Below, piece after piece: positions 8,381 to 16,005 of a DNA stretch of 64,000 bases. Below the pieces are notes generated by a model, which saw only the letters and a list, made by a program, of their open reading frames with translations, ran no database searches and was not told the origin of the DNA. A program made the position numbers and the translations under genes. Within the stretch, counting starts at the first letter, position 1. Each line of letters begins with the position of its first letter. Origin of the DNA: Thermohalobaculum sp039027855 (GTDB lineage Bacteria > Pseudomonadota > Alphaproteobacteria > Rhodobacterales > Rhodobacteraceae); assembly GCA_039027855.1 (NCBI GenBank), contig JBCCJI010000001.1:124001-188000 (forward strand). Direction: 5' to 3'.

Positions 8381-9871
8381 ATGGCGACCCATGTGATGGC
8401 GATTGATCAGGGCACGACGTCGAGCCGGGCCATCATCTTCGATCAGGCGATGCGGCCCATCGCGACGGGGCAGGAGGAATTCGAGCAGCACTTCCCCCGC
8501 TCGGGCTGGGTCGAGCACGATCTGGCCGATATCTGGTCGACCACCGCCGCGACCTGCCGTGCTGCCATCGAACGCGCCGGTATCGGCCCGGATGCCATTG
8601 CCGCGATCGGCATCACCAACCAGCGCGAGACGGTCTGCGTCTGGGACAAGACCACCGGCCAGCCGGTCCACCGCGCCATCGTCTGGCAAGACCGGCGCAC
8701 CGCCGACATGGCCCAGCGCCTCCGTGATGAGGGCCATGAGGCGATGGTGACCGAGCGCACCGGCCTGCTGCTCGACCCCTATTTCTCGTCGACCAAGCTG
8801 GCCTGGATCCTCGAGAATGTGGAGGGCGCGCGTGCGCGGGCTGAGGGGGGCGACCTGCTGTTCGGCACGGTCGACACCTATGTCATCTGGCGCCTGACCG
8901 GCGGGGCGGTCCATGCGACCGACGCCACGAATGCCTGCCGGACGATGCTCTACAACATCACCGAGGGGCGGTGGGACAGCGAGATGCTGCGCCTCCTGAA
9001 CATCCCCGAGGCGATGCTGCCCGAGGTGCGCGACAGCGCGGCCGATTACGGCACCACCCGGCCCGACCTGTTCGGCCGCCCGATCCCGATCCTGGGGGTT
9101 GCGGGCGATCAGCAGGCGGCCACCGTCGGCCAGGCCTGCTTCCAGCCCGGCATGATGAAATCGACCTACGGCACCGGCTGCTTCGCGTTGCTCAACACCG
9201 GTGAGCGGCCGGTGATCTCGCAGAACCGGTTGCTCACGACGGTCGCCTATCAGCTCGACGGCAAGCCGACCTATGCGCTGGAGGGCTCGATCTTCATCGC
9301 GGGCGCCGTGGTGCAGTGGCTCCGCGACGGGCTGAAGATCATCCGCGAGGCGAAGGAGACCCAGCCGCTGGCGGAGGCCGCCGATCCGCATCAGAGCGTC
9401 TATATGGTGCCGGCCTTCGTGGGTCTCGGCGCGCCCTATTGGGACCCCGAATGCCGGGGCGCGATCTACGGTCTGACCCGCGGCACCGGCCCGGCTGAGT
9501 TCGCCCGCGCGGCGCTGGAGAGCGTCGGCTACCAGACCCGCGATCTGCTGGAGGCCATGCATGGCGACTGGACCGGCGCCTCGGATGTCGTGCTGCGCGT
9601 CGATGGCGGCATGACGGCCTCCGATTACTCGATGCAGTTTCTCGCCGATGTCCTGGGCGCGCCGGTCGACCGGCCGCAGATCGCCGAGACGACGGCCCTG
9701 GGTGCCGCATGGCTCGCGGGCATGCACGCGGGCGTCTATCCTGACATGGAGACCTTCGCCAAGGGCTGGGCGCTGGATCGCCGGTTCGAGCCGCGGATGA
9801 TCGCCGAGTTGCGCGAGACCAAGTATGCCGGTTGGCGCGATGCCGTCTCGCGCACCCTCAGCACGCGTTGA
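8381..9871 (+). CDS. glpK: Glycerol kinase
   Basis: 496 residues, the normal length for GlpK, which phosphorylates glycerol with ATP to sn-glycerol 3-phosphate, the substrate of the upstream GlpD. The FGGY-kinase phosphate loop DQGTTSSRAIIFD lies at residues 8-20. GITNQRETVCVWDKTTG (near residue 78) contains the Arg-Glu pair that contacts glycerol; MKSTYGTGCFALLNTG (near residue 258) is the second phosphate motif; the adenosine motif VLRVDGGMTASDYSMQFLAD is near residue 405. A GGGGAAGGGA site precedes the ATG. The gap upstream contains a TTGACA hexamer (near 8316) but no convincing partner, so a promoter there is only possible. The next gene follows after nine bases. Confidence 0.97.
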   Translation: MATHVMAIDQGTTSSRAIIFDQAMRPIATGQEEFEQHFPRSGWVEHDLADIWSTTAATCRAAIERAGIGPDAIAAIGITNQRETVCVWDKTTGQPVHRAIVWQDRRTADMAQRLRDEGHEAMVTERTGLLLDPYFSSTKLAWILENVEGARARAEGGDLLFGTVDTYVIWRLTGGAVHATDATNACRTMLYNITEGRWDSEMLRLLNIPEAMLPEVRDSAADYGTTRPDLFGRPIPILGVAGDQQAATVGQACFQPGMMKSTYGTGCFALLNTGERPVISQNRLLTTVAYQLDGKPTYALEGSIFIAGAVVQWLRDGLKIIREAKETQPLAEAADPHQSVYMVPAFVGLGAPYWDPECRGAIYGLTRGTGPAEFARAALESVGYQTRDLLEAMHGDWTGASDVVLRVDGGMTASDYSMQFLADVLGAPVDRPQIAETTALGAAWLAGMHAGVYPDMETFAKGWALDRRFEPRMIAELRETKYAGWRDAVSRTLSTR

Positions 9872-9880
9872 GTCCGCCAC

Positions 9881-10669
9881 ATGACCGCGCCACCGGACCT
9901 GCCCCCAGGCGCGCTCCCAGGCGCGATCTGGCATCCCTCGCCCAATCATGGGCCCCGGCGCGGCGATGCGGCGCCCGATATGGTGGTGATCCACTACACC
10001 GCCATGGCGGATGCGGCCTCGGCGATCCACCGGCTCTGCGATCCGGCGGCGCAGGTGAGCGCGCATTACCTGATCGCCCGCGACGGCACCCTGATCGCGA
10101 TGGTGGCCGAGGATCGGCGCGCCTGGCATGCCGGCCACGCCTGTTGGGCGGGCGAGCGCGACATCAATTCCCGAGCCATCGGGATCGAACTCGACAATCC
10201 GGGCCTTGATGCCGCCGGGCTGCCGGTGCCGTTCAGCGCGGCCTTGATAGCGCGGCTCGAGGATCTGCTGGCCGACATCATCACCCGGTATGCGATCCCG
10301 CCGAGCCGCGTTCTCGGCCATGCCTGTGTCGCGCCGGGGCGGAAGCACGACCCAGGGCCGGCCTTCGACTGGCGCCGCTTGGCGGGGCAAGGGCTCGCCA
10401 TCTGGGCCGATCCGCTGCGCGCCACGTTTGAGGATATGACCGAGGCGCGTGCGCGTGAGTTTCGTGCCGTCGCCATGGCCATCGGTATCGATGCCGGCGA
10501 GGGCGCGGATTGGGATCACAGGGCACTCGCCGCCTGGTCTGCCCTGGCCGCGCGCTTTCTGCCCGCGCTCGCGGGACGGTCGAGGCCGAGCCCTGCCGCC
10601 GTCGCCCATCTCGCTCGCCTTGCGACCGAGTATCCCGGCACGCCGCCTGGCGCCGGCACCGATACCTGA
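9881..10669 (+). CDS. N-acetylmuramoyl-L-alanine amidase, AmpD type
   Basis: 262 residues. The N-terminal 175 form an amidase_2 (AmpD/PGRP) zinc hydrolase that cleaves the bond between N-acetylmuramic acid and the peptide in cell-wall fragments. Predicted zinc ligands are His38 (VVIHYTAM), His147 (VLGHACV) and Asp157 in the block PGRKHDPGPAFDW, with Lys155 in the catalytic position. The remaining 85 residues are helical and lack a recognised motif; bacterial AmpD homologues of this group often have such an extension. There is no signal peptide, so it probably acts in the cytoplasm in muropeptide recycling. The gene sits directly before rnpB and the dcw cluster, an order common in Rhodobacterales. 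Confidence 0.88.
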   Translation: MTAPPDLPPGALPGAIWHPSPNHGPRRGDAAPDMVVIHYTAMADAASAIHRLCDPAAQVSAHYLIARDGTLIAMVAEDRRAWHAGHACWAGERDINSRAIGIELDNPGLDAAGLPVPFSAALIARLEDLLADIITRYAIPPSRVLGHACVAPGRKHDPGPAFDWRRLAGQGLAIWADPLRATFEDMTEARAREFRAVAMAIGIDAGEGADWDHRALAAWSALAARFLPALAGRSRPSPAAVAHLARLATEYPGTPPGAGTDT

Positions 10670-10679
10670 TGGCACCCGC

Positions 10680-10708
10680 TTGACCTCGCCGCCGGAGCGG
10701 CGCATGGG
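10680..10708 (+). promoter_or_regulatory. Probable rnpB promoter
   Basis: TTGACC at 10680-10685 and CATGGG at 10703-10708 are separated by 17 bases and end about six bases before the predicted 5' end of RNase P RNA. A strong TTGAC-type -35 with a weak -10 is common for stable-RNA genes in alphaproteobacteria. Confidence 0.5.
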
Positions 10709-10713
10709 GGCGG

Positions 10714-11103
10714 GGCGGGTGGCCGGATGGTCGCGCCGGGGTTTACCCCGGTGAGGAAAGTCCGGGCTCCACGGGGCGACGGTGCCGGGTAACGCCCGGC
10801 AGGGGCGACCGGTCAACCGGCCGCCTCTCGGGACAGCGCCACAGAGAACAGTCCACCCCGGTCCGCCGGGGCAAGGGTGAAACGGTGGGGTAAGAGCCCA
10901 CCGCGCCGGCAGCAATGTCGGTGGCACGGCAAGCCCCACCGGGAGCAAGGTCGTATAGGGATGGCACGCGCTTGCGCAGGGGCGCCCCGCCCCGGCCGTC
11001 CGGGTTGACCGCATGAGGCCACGGGCGACCGGGGCCCTCAGATGAATGGCCATCCAGGGGGGCATGCCCCCCGGACAGAACCCGGCTTACAGGCCACCCG
11101 CAT
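10714..11103 (+). ncRNA. rnpB: RNase P RNA (bacterial type A)
   Basis: The catalytic RNA of RNase P, which trims the 5' leader of tRNA precursors. The conserved 5' core GAGGAAAGTCCGGGCTCC lies at 10752-10769; the P4-proximal ACAGAGAACAG block follows near 10840, then the AGGGTGAAACGGTGGGGTAAGAGC region (10875-10895) and the 3' conserved GACAGAACCCGGCTTACAG (10 bases before the end). The P1 helix closes the molecule: GCGGGTGGCC at 10715-10724 pairs perfectly with GGCCACCCGC at 11092-11101. The length of about 390 bases is normal for alphaproteobacteria. Ends are set from P1 and may be off by a few bases. Confidence 0.95.
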
Positions 11104-11126
11104 CCTGTCCCCCAATCCTCTCCCAG

Positions 11127-11166
11127 ATCGCCCACCCCCGCTGCGGCCGGGGGAAAGGAGGGCGAT
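11127..11166 (+). terminator. Nested stem-loop after rnpB
   Basis: ATCGCCC (11127-11133) pairs with GGGCGAT (11160-11166), enclosing CCCCCG (11135-11140) paired with CGGGGG (11148-11153). It lies 24 bases past rnpB. A pyrimidine-rich stretch but no true U-run follows, so it may end rnpB transcription or be processed. Confidence 0.35.
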
Positions 11167-11295
11167 TCCCTTCTCATCGGCGTTGCTGGGGGGCGAAATG
11201 GGCAAAGTCTTATCAGCGATATTCTTTATTTGTTCACTACTAGGGCAGATCCACCGCCCATTCTGGTACAGTTATCCCTGCTTTCCACAGATGTG

Positions 11296-11330
11296 TGGGG
11301 ATAAGTGGGGAGAATTGGGTTGATAAGGGA
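11296..11330 (+). promoter_or_regulatory. MraZ box: TGGGN repeats with 5-base spacers
   Basis: TGGGG (11296-11300), TGGGG (11306-11310) and TGGGT (11316-11320) recur with an exact period of ten bases, and a degenerate fourth copy AGGGA sits at 11326-11330. Tandem TGGGN units separated by five bases are the established binding pattern of the MraZ regulator upstream of dcw operons. The first box overlaps a TTATCCC/GGGATAA inverted repeat (11272-11278 and 11298-11304). Confidence 0.75.
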
Positions 11331-11515
11331 GGTCGCGGAAGGTACCAATCTGGTGAGGCAGCGGACATCCGAAAACGGGGCCACGGCCACAACAACCGCA
11401 CCGGGCGCGTCAGGCACGAGGCAGAGCAGGCACGAGCAAGCGACCAACCCGGCGGAACGGGGACGGGGGCGGACCGAAGGCGGAGAACACGCTGCGGTCC
11501 GCCCTTTCCATTTTT
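11305..11515 (+). ncRNA. UpsM-like leader sRNA of the dcw operon (candidate)
   Basis: The non-coding stretch from the MraZ boxes to a strong intrinsic terminator (11467-11515) lies about 110 bases before mraZ and has no convincing reading frame with a ribosome site. In Rhodobacter sphaeroides the dcw operon has an unusually long 5' leader from which premature termination yields the sRNA UpsM; the layout, position and size here agree. I could not find a clean -35/-10 pair, so the 5' end is a guess from the MraZ boxes. The sequence itself was not compared with UpsM. Confidence 0.45.
11467..11515 (+). terminator. Intrinsic terminator in the mraZ leader
   Basis: GGGCGGACCG (11467-11476) and CGGTCCGCCC (11495-11504) form a perfect 10-bp GC-rich stem with an 18-base loop, followed by TTTCCATTTTT. 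It lies between the MraZ boxes and mraZ in the same orientation, so it should end a share of transcripts before the operon, as an attenuator or to release a leader sRNA. Confidence 0.75.
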
Positions 11516-11625
11516 GGGGCGCGACGGGGCACGGCACCGGTCGCGGGGCGCGATGGGGCCGACGCGGACGGACAGAACCAGCGGTCGGGGCAAGGGCCGC
11601 CGCGAAGGGGTGAAGATCAAGGGCG

Positions 11626-12087
11626 ATGTCGAAGCGCTTCGCGGGAACATACCGGCACAAGGTCGAGGCGCGGGGCCGCGTCTCGCTGCCTGCGCCGTTC
11701 CGCAAGGTCTTCACCGAGGTCGCCTCCACCGAGGTCGTGATCATCCCGCGTGCCGAGAACGACGACGCGCATCTCTGCTTCACCCTGCCCGGGTTCGAGG
11801 CGTTCTGCGCGCGCATCGAGGATCAGATCCCCGACCCCGCCCAACAACGCGCAGCGCTGAGGCAGTTGAACGCCTCTGCCGCGATCCTCGATCTCGACGA
11901 CCTGGGCCGTTTCGTCATGCCGAAACCGCTCCGCGAGATGATCGGGGTGGAGGGCGACTGCACCTTCATCGGCACCGGCTTCGCCTTTGAGATCGCGCGC
12001 CCGGTGGCCGAGGACGCGAGCGACGACGAGGGCCTCGCCCTCACCCGCTCGATCTTCGGCAGCGTCACCATGTCGGGCCTGCACTGA
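11626..12087 (+). CDS. mraZ: Transcriptional regulator MraZ
   Basis: 153 residues, the usual MraZ length. Two SpoVT/AbrB-type swapped-hairpin units are visible: HKVEARGRVSLPAPFRKVF (residues 11-29) and ILDLDDLGRFVMPKPLREM (near residue 87). MraZ forms rings that bind TGGGN repeats and controls the dcw operon, often as its repressor; matching boxes lie about 300 bases upstream at 11296-11320. It is the first gene of the operon and ends eight bases before rsmH. AAGGGCG lies just before the ATG, a close but plausible ribosome site. Confidence 0.95.
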   Translation: MSKRFAGTYRHKVEARGRVSLPAPFRKVFTEVASTEVVIIPRAENDDAHLCFTLPGFEAFCARIEDQIPDPAQQRAALRQLNASAAILDLDDLGRFVMPKPLREMIGVEGDCTFIGTGFAFEIARPVAEDASDDEGLALTRSIFGSVTMSGLH

Positions 12088-12095
12088 GCGCCCGC

Positions 12096-13127
12096 ATGGT
12101 CGAGACACCGCATATCCCCGTGCTGCTGGAACCCGTGCTCAGTGCCCTCGCGCCGCTCGACGGTGCCGCGGTGATCGATGCCACCTACGGTGCCGGCGGC
12201 TACAGCCGCGCCATCCTGGCCGCGGGTGCCGCGCGCGTGGTCGGCATCGACCGCGATCCCCGCGCGCTGGCGTTGGGCGCCGAGGCGGCGGCTGCCGAGC
12301 CTCGGCTGAGCGTTGTGGAGGCCACCTTCGACGCCATCGAGGAGGTCGCCCGCGACACCGATATCCGCCCCGATGCCATCGTCTTCGACATCGGCGTGTC
12401 CTCCATGCAGCTGGATGAAGCGGCGCGCGGCTTCTCCTTCATGCGCGAGGGGCCGCTCGATATGCGCATGGCCCAGACCGGGCAAAGCGCGGCCGATATC
12501 GTGAACGCGGCCGAAGCCGACGAGATCGCCGATATCCTGCACGGCTTCGGCGAGGAGCGCGCGGCCCGCCGCATTGCCCGGGCCATCGTCGCCGCCCGCG
12601 CCGAGACGCCCATCGAGACCACGCTGGCGCTGGCCGAGATCGTCTCGGGCTGCCTGCCGCGCCCGAAACCGGGCCAGCCGCATCCTGCCACGCGCACCTT
12701 CCAGGCGCTCCGCATCGCGGTGAATGACGAGCTGGGCCAGTTCGTGCGCGCGCTTGCTGCTGCCGAGCGGGTGCTGGGCCCCGGCGGACGCTTGGCGGTG
12801 GTGACGTTCCACTCGCTGGAGGACCGGATCGCCAAGCGCTTCCTTCAGTTCGGCAGCGGGCGGGGCACCGGCGTCTCGCGCCATGCGCCCGAGATCGCGG
12901 CTCCCGCGCCGCGGTGGGAGAAACCCGCGCGGGCTGTCGAGGCCGATGCTGCGGAGACCGCGCGCAATCCGCGCGCCCGCTCGGCCAGGATGCGCGCGGC
13001 GGTGCGCACCGAAGCGCCGGCGCTAACCCCTGACCCCGTCGCGCTGGGTCTGCCGGTCGTGCCCCTGGGTAGGGGCGGGGGCAGGGGCGCCGGAGCAGAC
13101 CGCCGCAGAAAGAGAGACGCCCGATGA
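12096..13127 (+). CDS. rsmH: 16S rRNA (cytosine(1402)-N(4))-methyltransferase
   Basis: 343 residues. RsmH (MraW) methylates N4 of C1402 in 16S rRNA using S-adenosylmethionine. The SAM-binding pattern DATYGAGGYSRAIL lies at residues 28-41, GIDRDPRAL at 49-57, the catalytic-region block FDIGVSSMQLDEAARGFSF near residue 95, and the C-terminal VVTFHSLEDRIAKRFLQ near residue 233. The last 70 residues after the core are an Ala/Arg-rich tail ending in a basic RRRKRDAR, longer than in E. coli. Its stop overlaps the ftsL start (ATGA at 13124), so the two are translationally coupled. Confidence 0.95.
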   Translation: MVETPHIPVLLEPVLSALAPLDGAAVIDATYGAGGYSRAILAAGAARVVGIDRDPRALALGAEAAAAEPRLSVVEATFDAIEEVARDTDIRPDAIVFDIGVSSMQLDEAARGFSFMREGPLDMRMAQTGQSAADIVNAAEADEIADILHGFGEERAARRIARAIVAARAETPIETTLALAEIVSGCLPRPKPGQPHPATRTFQALRIAVNDELGQFVRALAAAERVLGPGGRLAVVTFHSLEDRIAKRFLQFGSGRGTGVSRHAPEIAAPAPRWEKPARAVEADAAETARNPRARSARMRAAVRTEAPALTPDPVALGLPVVPLGRGGGRGAGADRRRKRDAR

Positions 13128-14221
13128 ACCGCATCGTCTTTCTCTCCTCCGTCGTCGTGATCCTCGGCTTCGCTGCGGTCGCCTACGGCATCAACTACCG
13201 CACCACCGAGACGCTGCGCGACATCGACCGGCTGCGCATGCAGATCGCCGATGCGCGCGAAACGGTGCAGGTGCTGCATGTGGAGTGGGCGCATCTGAAC
13301 CGGCCCGACCGCCTCGCCGCGCTGGTCGAGCGGCATGGCGATGTGTTGGGTCTGGCGCCGCTTGGCCCGGATCACTTCGGCGCTGTCGAAGCGGTTCCCT
13401 ATCCGCCGCGTGCCGATGACGACCCGATCGCTGCGGCGTTGGCGGCGGCCTCGACCTCGATTCTGGCGCAGCACGGCCGGCGCGAGGCCCCGCTGGCAGA
13501 CCCGGACCCGGGGCTGCTGCCGCTTTTGTCGGCCGAGGCGGCGACGCCGCGCCGTGCCGCGCTGCGCCTCGACCTGCCCGCCCATTCGATGCGGCGTGAG
13601 GCCGACGACACCGGCGATTTCTCCGATGCCACTGCGCTTTTGGGCGGGGTCGTTGCGCATGGCGATTTCCGGACGGGCGACGATCTTGTCGCCGCGCCCG
13701 GGGAGCGGGTTGACCTGGCGCAGGTGAGCACGGGGTTGAGGCCGCGCCCCGGCGACGGCCCGCCCCCGAGACTTCTGGATGGAGAGCGCGGCGCCGGCGC
13801 ACCCCGTGCCCTGGCCCCTCTGCCTGGGCGCGCGGACGGGGCTGAAACCGAGGCTGAAATCCCTGCCGCCGCCCCGCAGGAGACCACTGCCGTGCTGCCG
13901 CCGCGCCGACCGGGCGCGGTTGATGCTACATCGCCGGACAGCGCCGCAAGCTCCGGAGCGGCATGGCCTGAGAAGGCCTCCAACGGCGTCCGGCTGCCGC
14001 CTGTCCGACCCGGTCGCTCCTCGAGTGTCGACCAGGGCGGTCGCCGTGTTGTGCGCGCGCCCTTCGACAGTGCGGTGATCGCCGCAATCCCAGATCCTGG
14101 ACCCCAGCTGACCGGAACGCTTGTGCCGCGCGCCACAACCGCGGCCGCGCACACCGTCGCAGAGGCGGCAGGACAGGGAGCAGGAGAGGGCGCCGGGCGC
14201 GCGTCAGGGGGGGCGGAATGA
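13124..14221 (+). CDS. ftsL: Cell division protein FtsL with a very long disordered C-terminal tail
   Basis: 365 residues. The first 110 are a normal FtsL: one membrane segment (residues 4-21, IVFLSSVVVILGFAAVAYG), then a leucine-zipper-like periplasmic coil (TLRDIDRLRMQIADARETVQ) and the short end motif NRPDRLAALVERHGDVLGL. FtsL acts in the FtsQLB complex that activates FtsWI. Usual alphaproteobacterial FtsL proteins are about 110-130 residues; here about 250 extra residues follow that are rich in Pro, Ala, Gly and Arg and look disordered. The frame stays open with normal codon use up to an ATGA overlap with ftsI, which argues against a frameshift artefact. The gene sits in the standard place between rsmH and ftsI. 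Confidence 0.85.
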   Translation: MNRIVFLSSVVVILGFAAVAYGINYRTTETLRDIDRLRMQIADARETVQVLHVEWAHLNRPDRLAALVERHGDVLGLAPLGPDHFGAVEAVPYPPRADDDPIAAALAAASTSILAQHGRREAPLADPDPGLLPLLSAEAATPRRAALRLDLPAHSMRREADDTGDFSDATALLGGVVAHGDFRTGDDLVAAPGERVDLAQVSTGLRPRPGDGPPPRLLDGERGAGAPRALAPLPGRADGAETEAEIPAAAPQETTAVLPPRRPGAVDATSPDSAASSGAAWPEKASNGVRLPPVRPGRSSSVDQGGRRVVRAPFDSAVIAAIPDPGPQLTGTLVPRATTAAAHTVAEAAGQGAGEGAGRASGGAE

Positions 14222-16005
14222 CCGATTTTGCCGCCCCGATCAGACGGCGCCTGCAAAACCGTGCCCCGCCGGCCGACGCCGATGCGGGCGCGCGTCGGGG
14301 CGAGCAATACGAGCGGCGATTGATCCTGGTCATGCTGGCCTTCGTGCTGTTCTACTGCGCGCTCGGCACACGCATGGGGCTGATGGCGCTGTCGACACCG
14401 GAGGAGCCGCGGATCGGGGCCAGCCTCGCCGCCGATGCGGTGCGCGGCACGATCACCGACCGCGAGGGCCGGCTCATGGCGGCCAACCTGCCCGCCTGGT
14501 CGCTCTATGCCCATCCGCGCGATGTGCTCGACCCCGAGGGGACGGCCGACAAGCTTGCCGCCATCTTCGAGGATGGCGACCGCGACGAGATGCTGGCGCT
14601 CCTGACCGATGATCGCCGCTTTGTCTGGATCCGCCGACCCGTGACGCCGGCCGAGAAAAGCGCGGTGCTCGATATCGGGGAACCCGGGCTGCTGTTCGGC
14701 TCGCGCGACATGCGCGTCTACCCGGCCGGCCGGACGGCCGCGCATATCGTCGGCAGTGTCAACGCCGGGGAGGAGGGCGTTCATTTCGCCGAGATCCGCG
14801 GTGCCGGTGGGGCCGAGCGCTATTTCGACGCCCGCCTGAGCGATCCCGGGCAGGCGGGTGAGCCGCTGGCGCTTTCCATCGACCTGACCATGCAGCGCGT
14901 GCTGGGCGAGGTGCTGGAGGGCGAGCGCAGGCGCCTCGGCGCGATCGGGGCCGCGGGCGTGTTGATGCGGGTTGAGACCGGCGAGATCCTCGCCATGGTC
15001 TCGCTGCCCGATTTCGACGCGAACTCGACCAAGGGTCTGAAGCGCGACAAGCGCGGCCGCAGCCCCCGCTTCAACCGCGCGGTGCAGGGACGCTACGAGC
15101 TCGGCTCGGTGTTCAAGCCGCTGACGGCGGCCATGGCCATCGACCGGGGTAAGGCCACGCCCGACACCATGCTGGCGACCGGCGATCCGATCTTCTTCGG
15201 GCGCCAGCGGGTGCGTGACTGGCACCGCATGCCCGACGAGATGAGCGTCACCGACGTGATCCGCCGCTCCTCCAATGTCGGCACGGCTCGGCTGGCGCTA
15301 AGGGTGACGACACCGGTCTTCAAGGCGTATCTGGAGCGCATGGGGATGTTCGACCCGCTGCCGGTCGAGCTGTCCGAGGCGGCGGGCACGCGCCCGTTGT
15401 TGCCGCCCAAATGGTCGGAGCTGTCGACGATGAACATCGCCTTCGGTCATGGCATCGCTGTCTCGCCGCTGCATCTGGCGGCGGCCTATGCGACGCTCGC
15501 CAATGAGGGGCGCCGGGTGGTCCCGTCGCTGAGGGTGGGTGGGCAGCCGGATCATCCTGAGTTCGGTGAGCCGATCTTCGACCCGCGCACCGCAGCGCAG
15601 ACGCTGACCATGATGCGCAGTGTCGTCACCAATGGCAGCGGGCGGCGCGCCGATGTCCCGGGTTTCGAGATCGCGGGCAAAACCGGCACGGCCGACAAGC
15701 CCTATGAGAACCGTCCCGGCTATGACCATTCGCGGGTGATCGCGACCTTTGCCAGCGTCTTCCCGGTGTCCGATCCCGAATATGTGTTGCTGGTCTCGAT
15801 GGATGAGCCCACGGACCGGTCGGGCGCGCAACCCAGCCGGCAGGCGAGCCGGACCGCCGCGCCGTCGATCGCCGCCTCGGTGCGTCGGCTCGCGCCGCTT
15901 TTGGGTCTGCGCCCCCGCATCGAGCAGCGCGGTCCCGATCTGGCGCCCGGCCCTTCATCGGGCGCACCGACGGTCCGTGCCGCGCTCGACGGGGAGCGCG
16001 GATGA
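14218..16005 (+). CDS. ftsI: Peptidoglycan D,D-transpeptidase FtsI (PBP3)
   Basis: 595 residues. A single membrane anchor lies near residues 37-54 (LILVMLAFVLFYCALG), then a PBP dimerisation domain and the transpeptidase domain. The three active-site motifs are intact: Ser297-x-x-Lys300 (GSVFKP), Ser351-Ser-Asn353 (RRSSNVG) and Lys488-Thr-Gly (GKTGTA). It cross-links septal peptidoglycan in the periplasm with FtsW. The N-terminal 35 residues form a basic cytoplasmic tail. It is coupled to ftsL upstream and murE downstream by ATGA overlaps. The C-terminal 70 residues after the KTG motif end in a Pro/Arg-rich stretch, modestly longer than the E. coli enzyme. Confidence 0.96.
   Translation: MTDFAAPIRRRLQNRAPPADADAGARRGEQYERRLILVMLAFVLFYCALGTRMGLMALSTPEEPRIGASLAADAVRGTITDREGRLMAANLPAWSLYAHPRDVLDPEGTADKLAAIFEDGDRDEMLALLTDDRRFVWIRRPVTPAEKSAVLDIGEPGLLFGSRDMRVYPAGRTAAHIVGSVNAGEEGVHFAEIRGAGGAERYFDARLSDPGQAGEPLALSIDLTMQRVLGEVLEGERRRLGAIGAAGVLMRVETGEILAMVSLPDFDANSTKGLKRDKRGRSPRFNRAVQGRYELGSVFKPLTAAMAIDRGKATPDTMLATGDPIFFGRQRVRDWHRMPDEMSVTDVIRRSSNVGTARLALRVTTPVFKAYLERMGMFDPLPVELSEAAGTRPLLPPKWSELSTMNIAFGHGIAVSPLHLAAAYATLANEGRRVVPSLRVGGQPDHPEFGEPIFDPRTAAQTLTMMRSVVTNGSGRRADVPGFEIAGKTGTADKPYENRPGYDHSRVIATFASVFPVSDPEYVLLVSMDEPTDRSGAQPSRQASRTAAPSIAASVRRLAPLLGLRPRIEQRGPDLAPGPSSGAPTVRAALDGERG

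Noticed and set aside
8138..11065. Minus-strand open frame of 975 codons across glpK, the amidase and rnpB
   Set aside because: It lies opposite two clear genes and the RNase P RNA, and its protein is rich in Arg, His, Gly and Pro without any motif. It is the usual antisense shadow in GC-rich DNA.
11272..11304. Possible replication origin because of a TTATCCCCA-like DnaA box and AT-rich DNA
   Set aside because: Only one good box and no origin-associated genes (dnaA, dnaN, parAB, hemE). The repeats are better explained as MraZ boxes.
13124..14221. FtsL tail as a frameshift or sequencing artefact
   Set aside because: The frame is open with normal codon use for 250 codons and ends exactly in an ATGA overlap with ftsI, so a real long protein is more likely.
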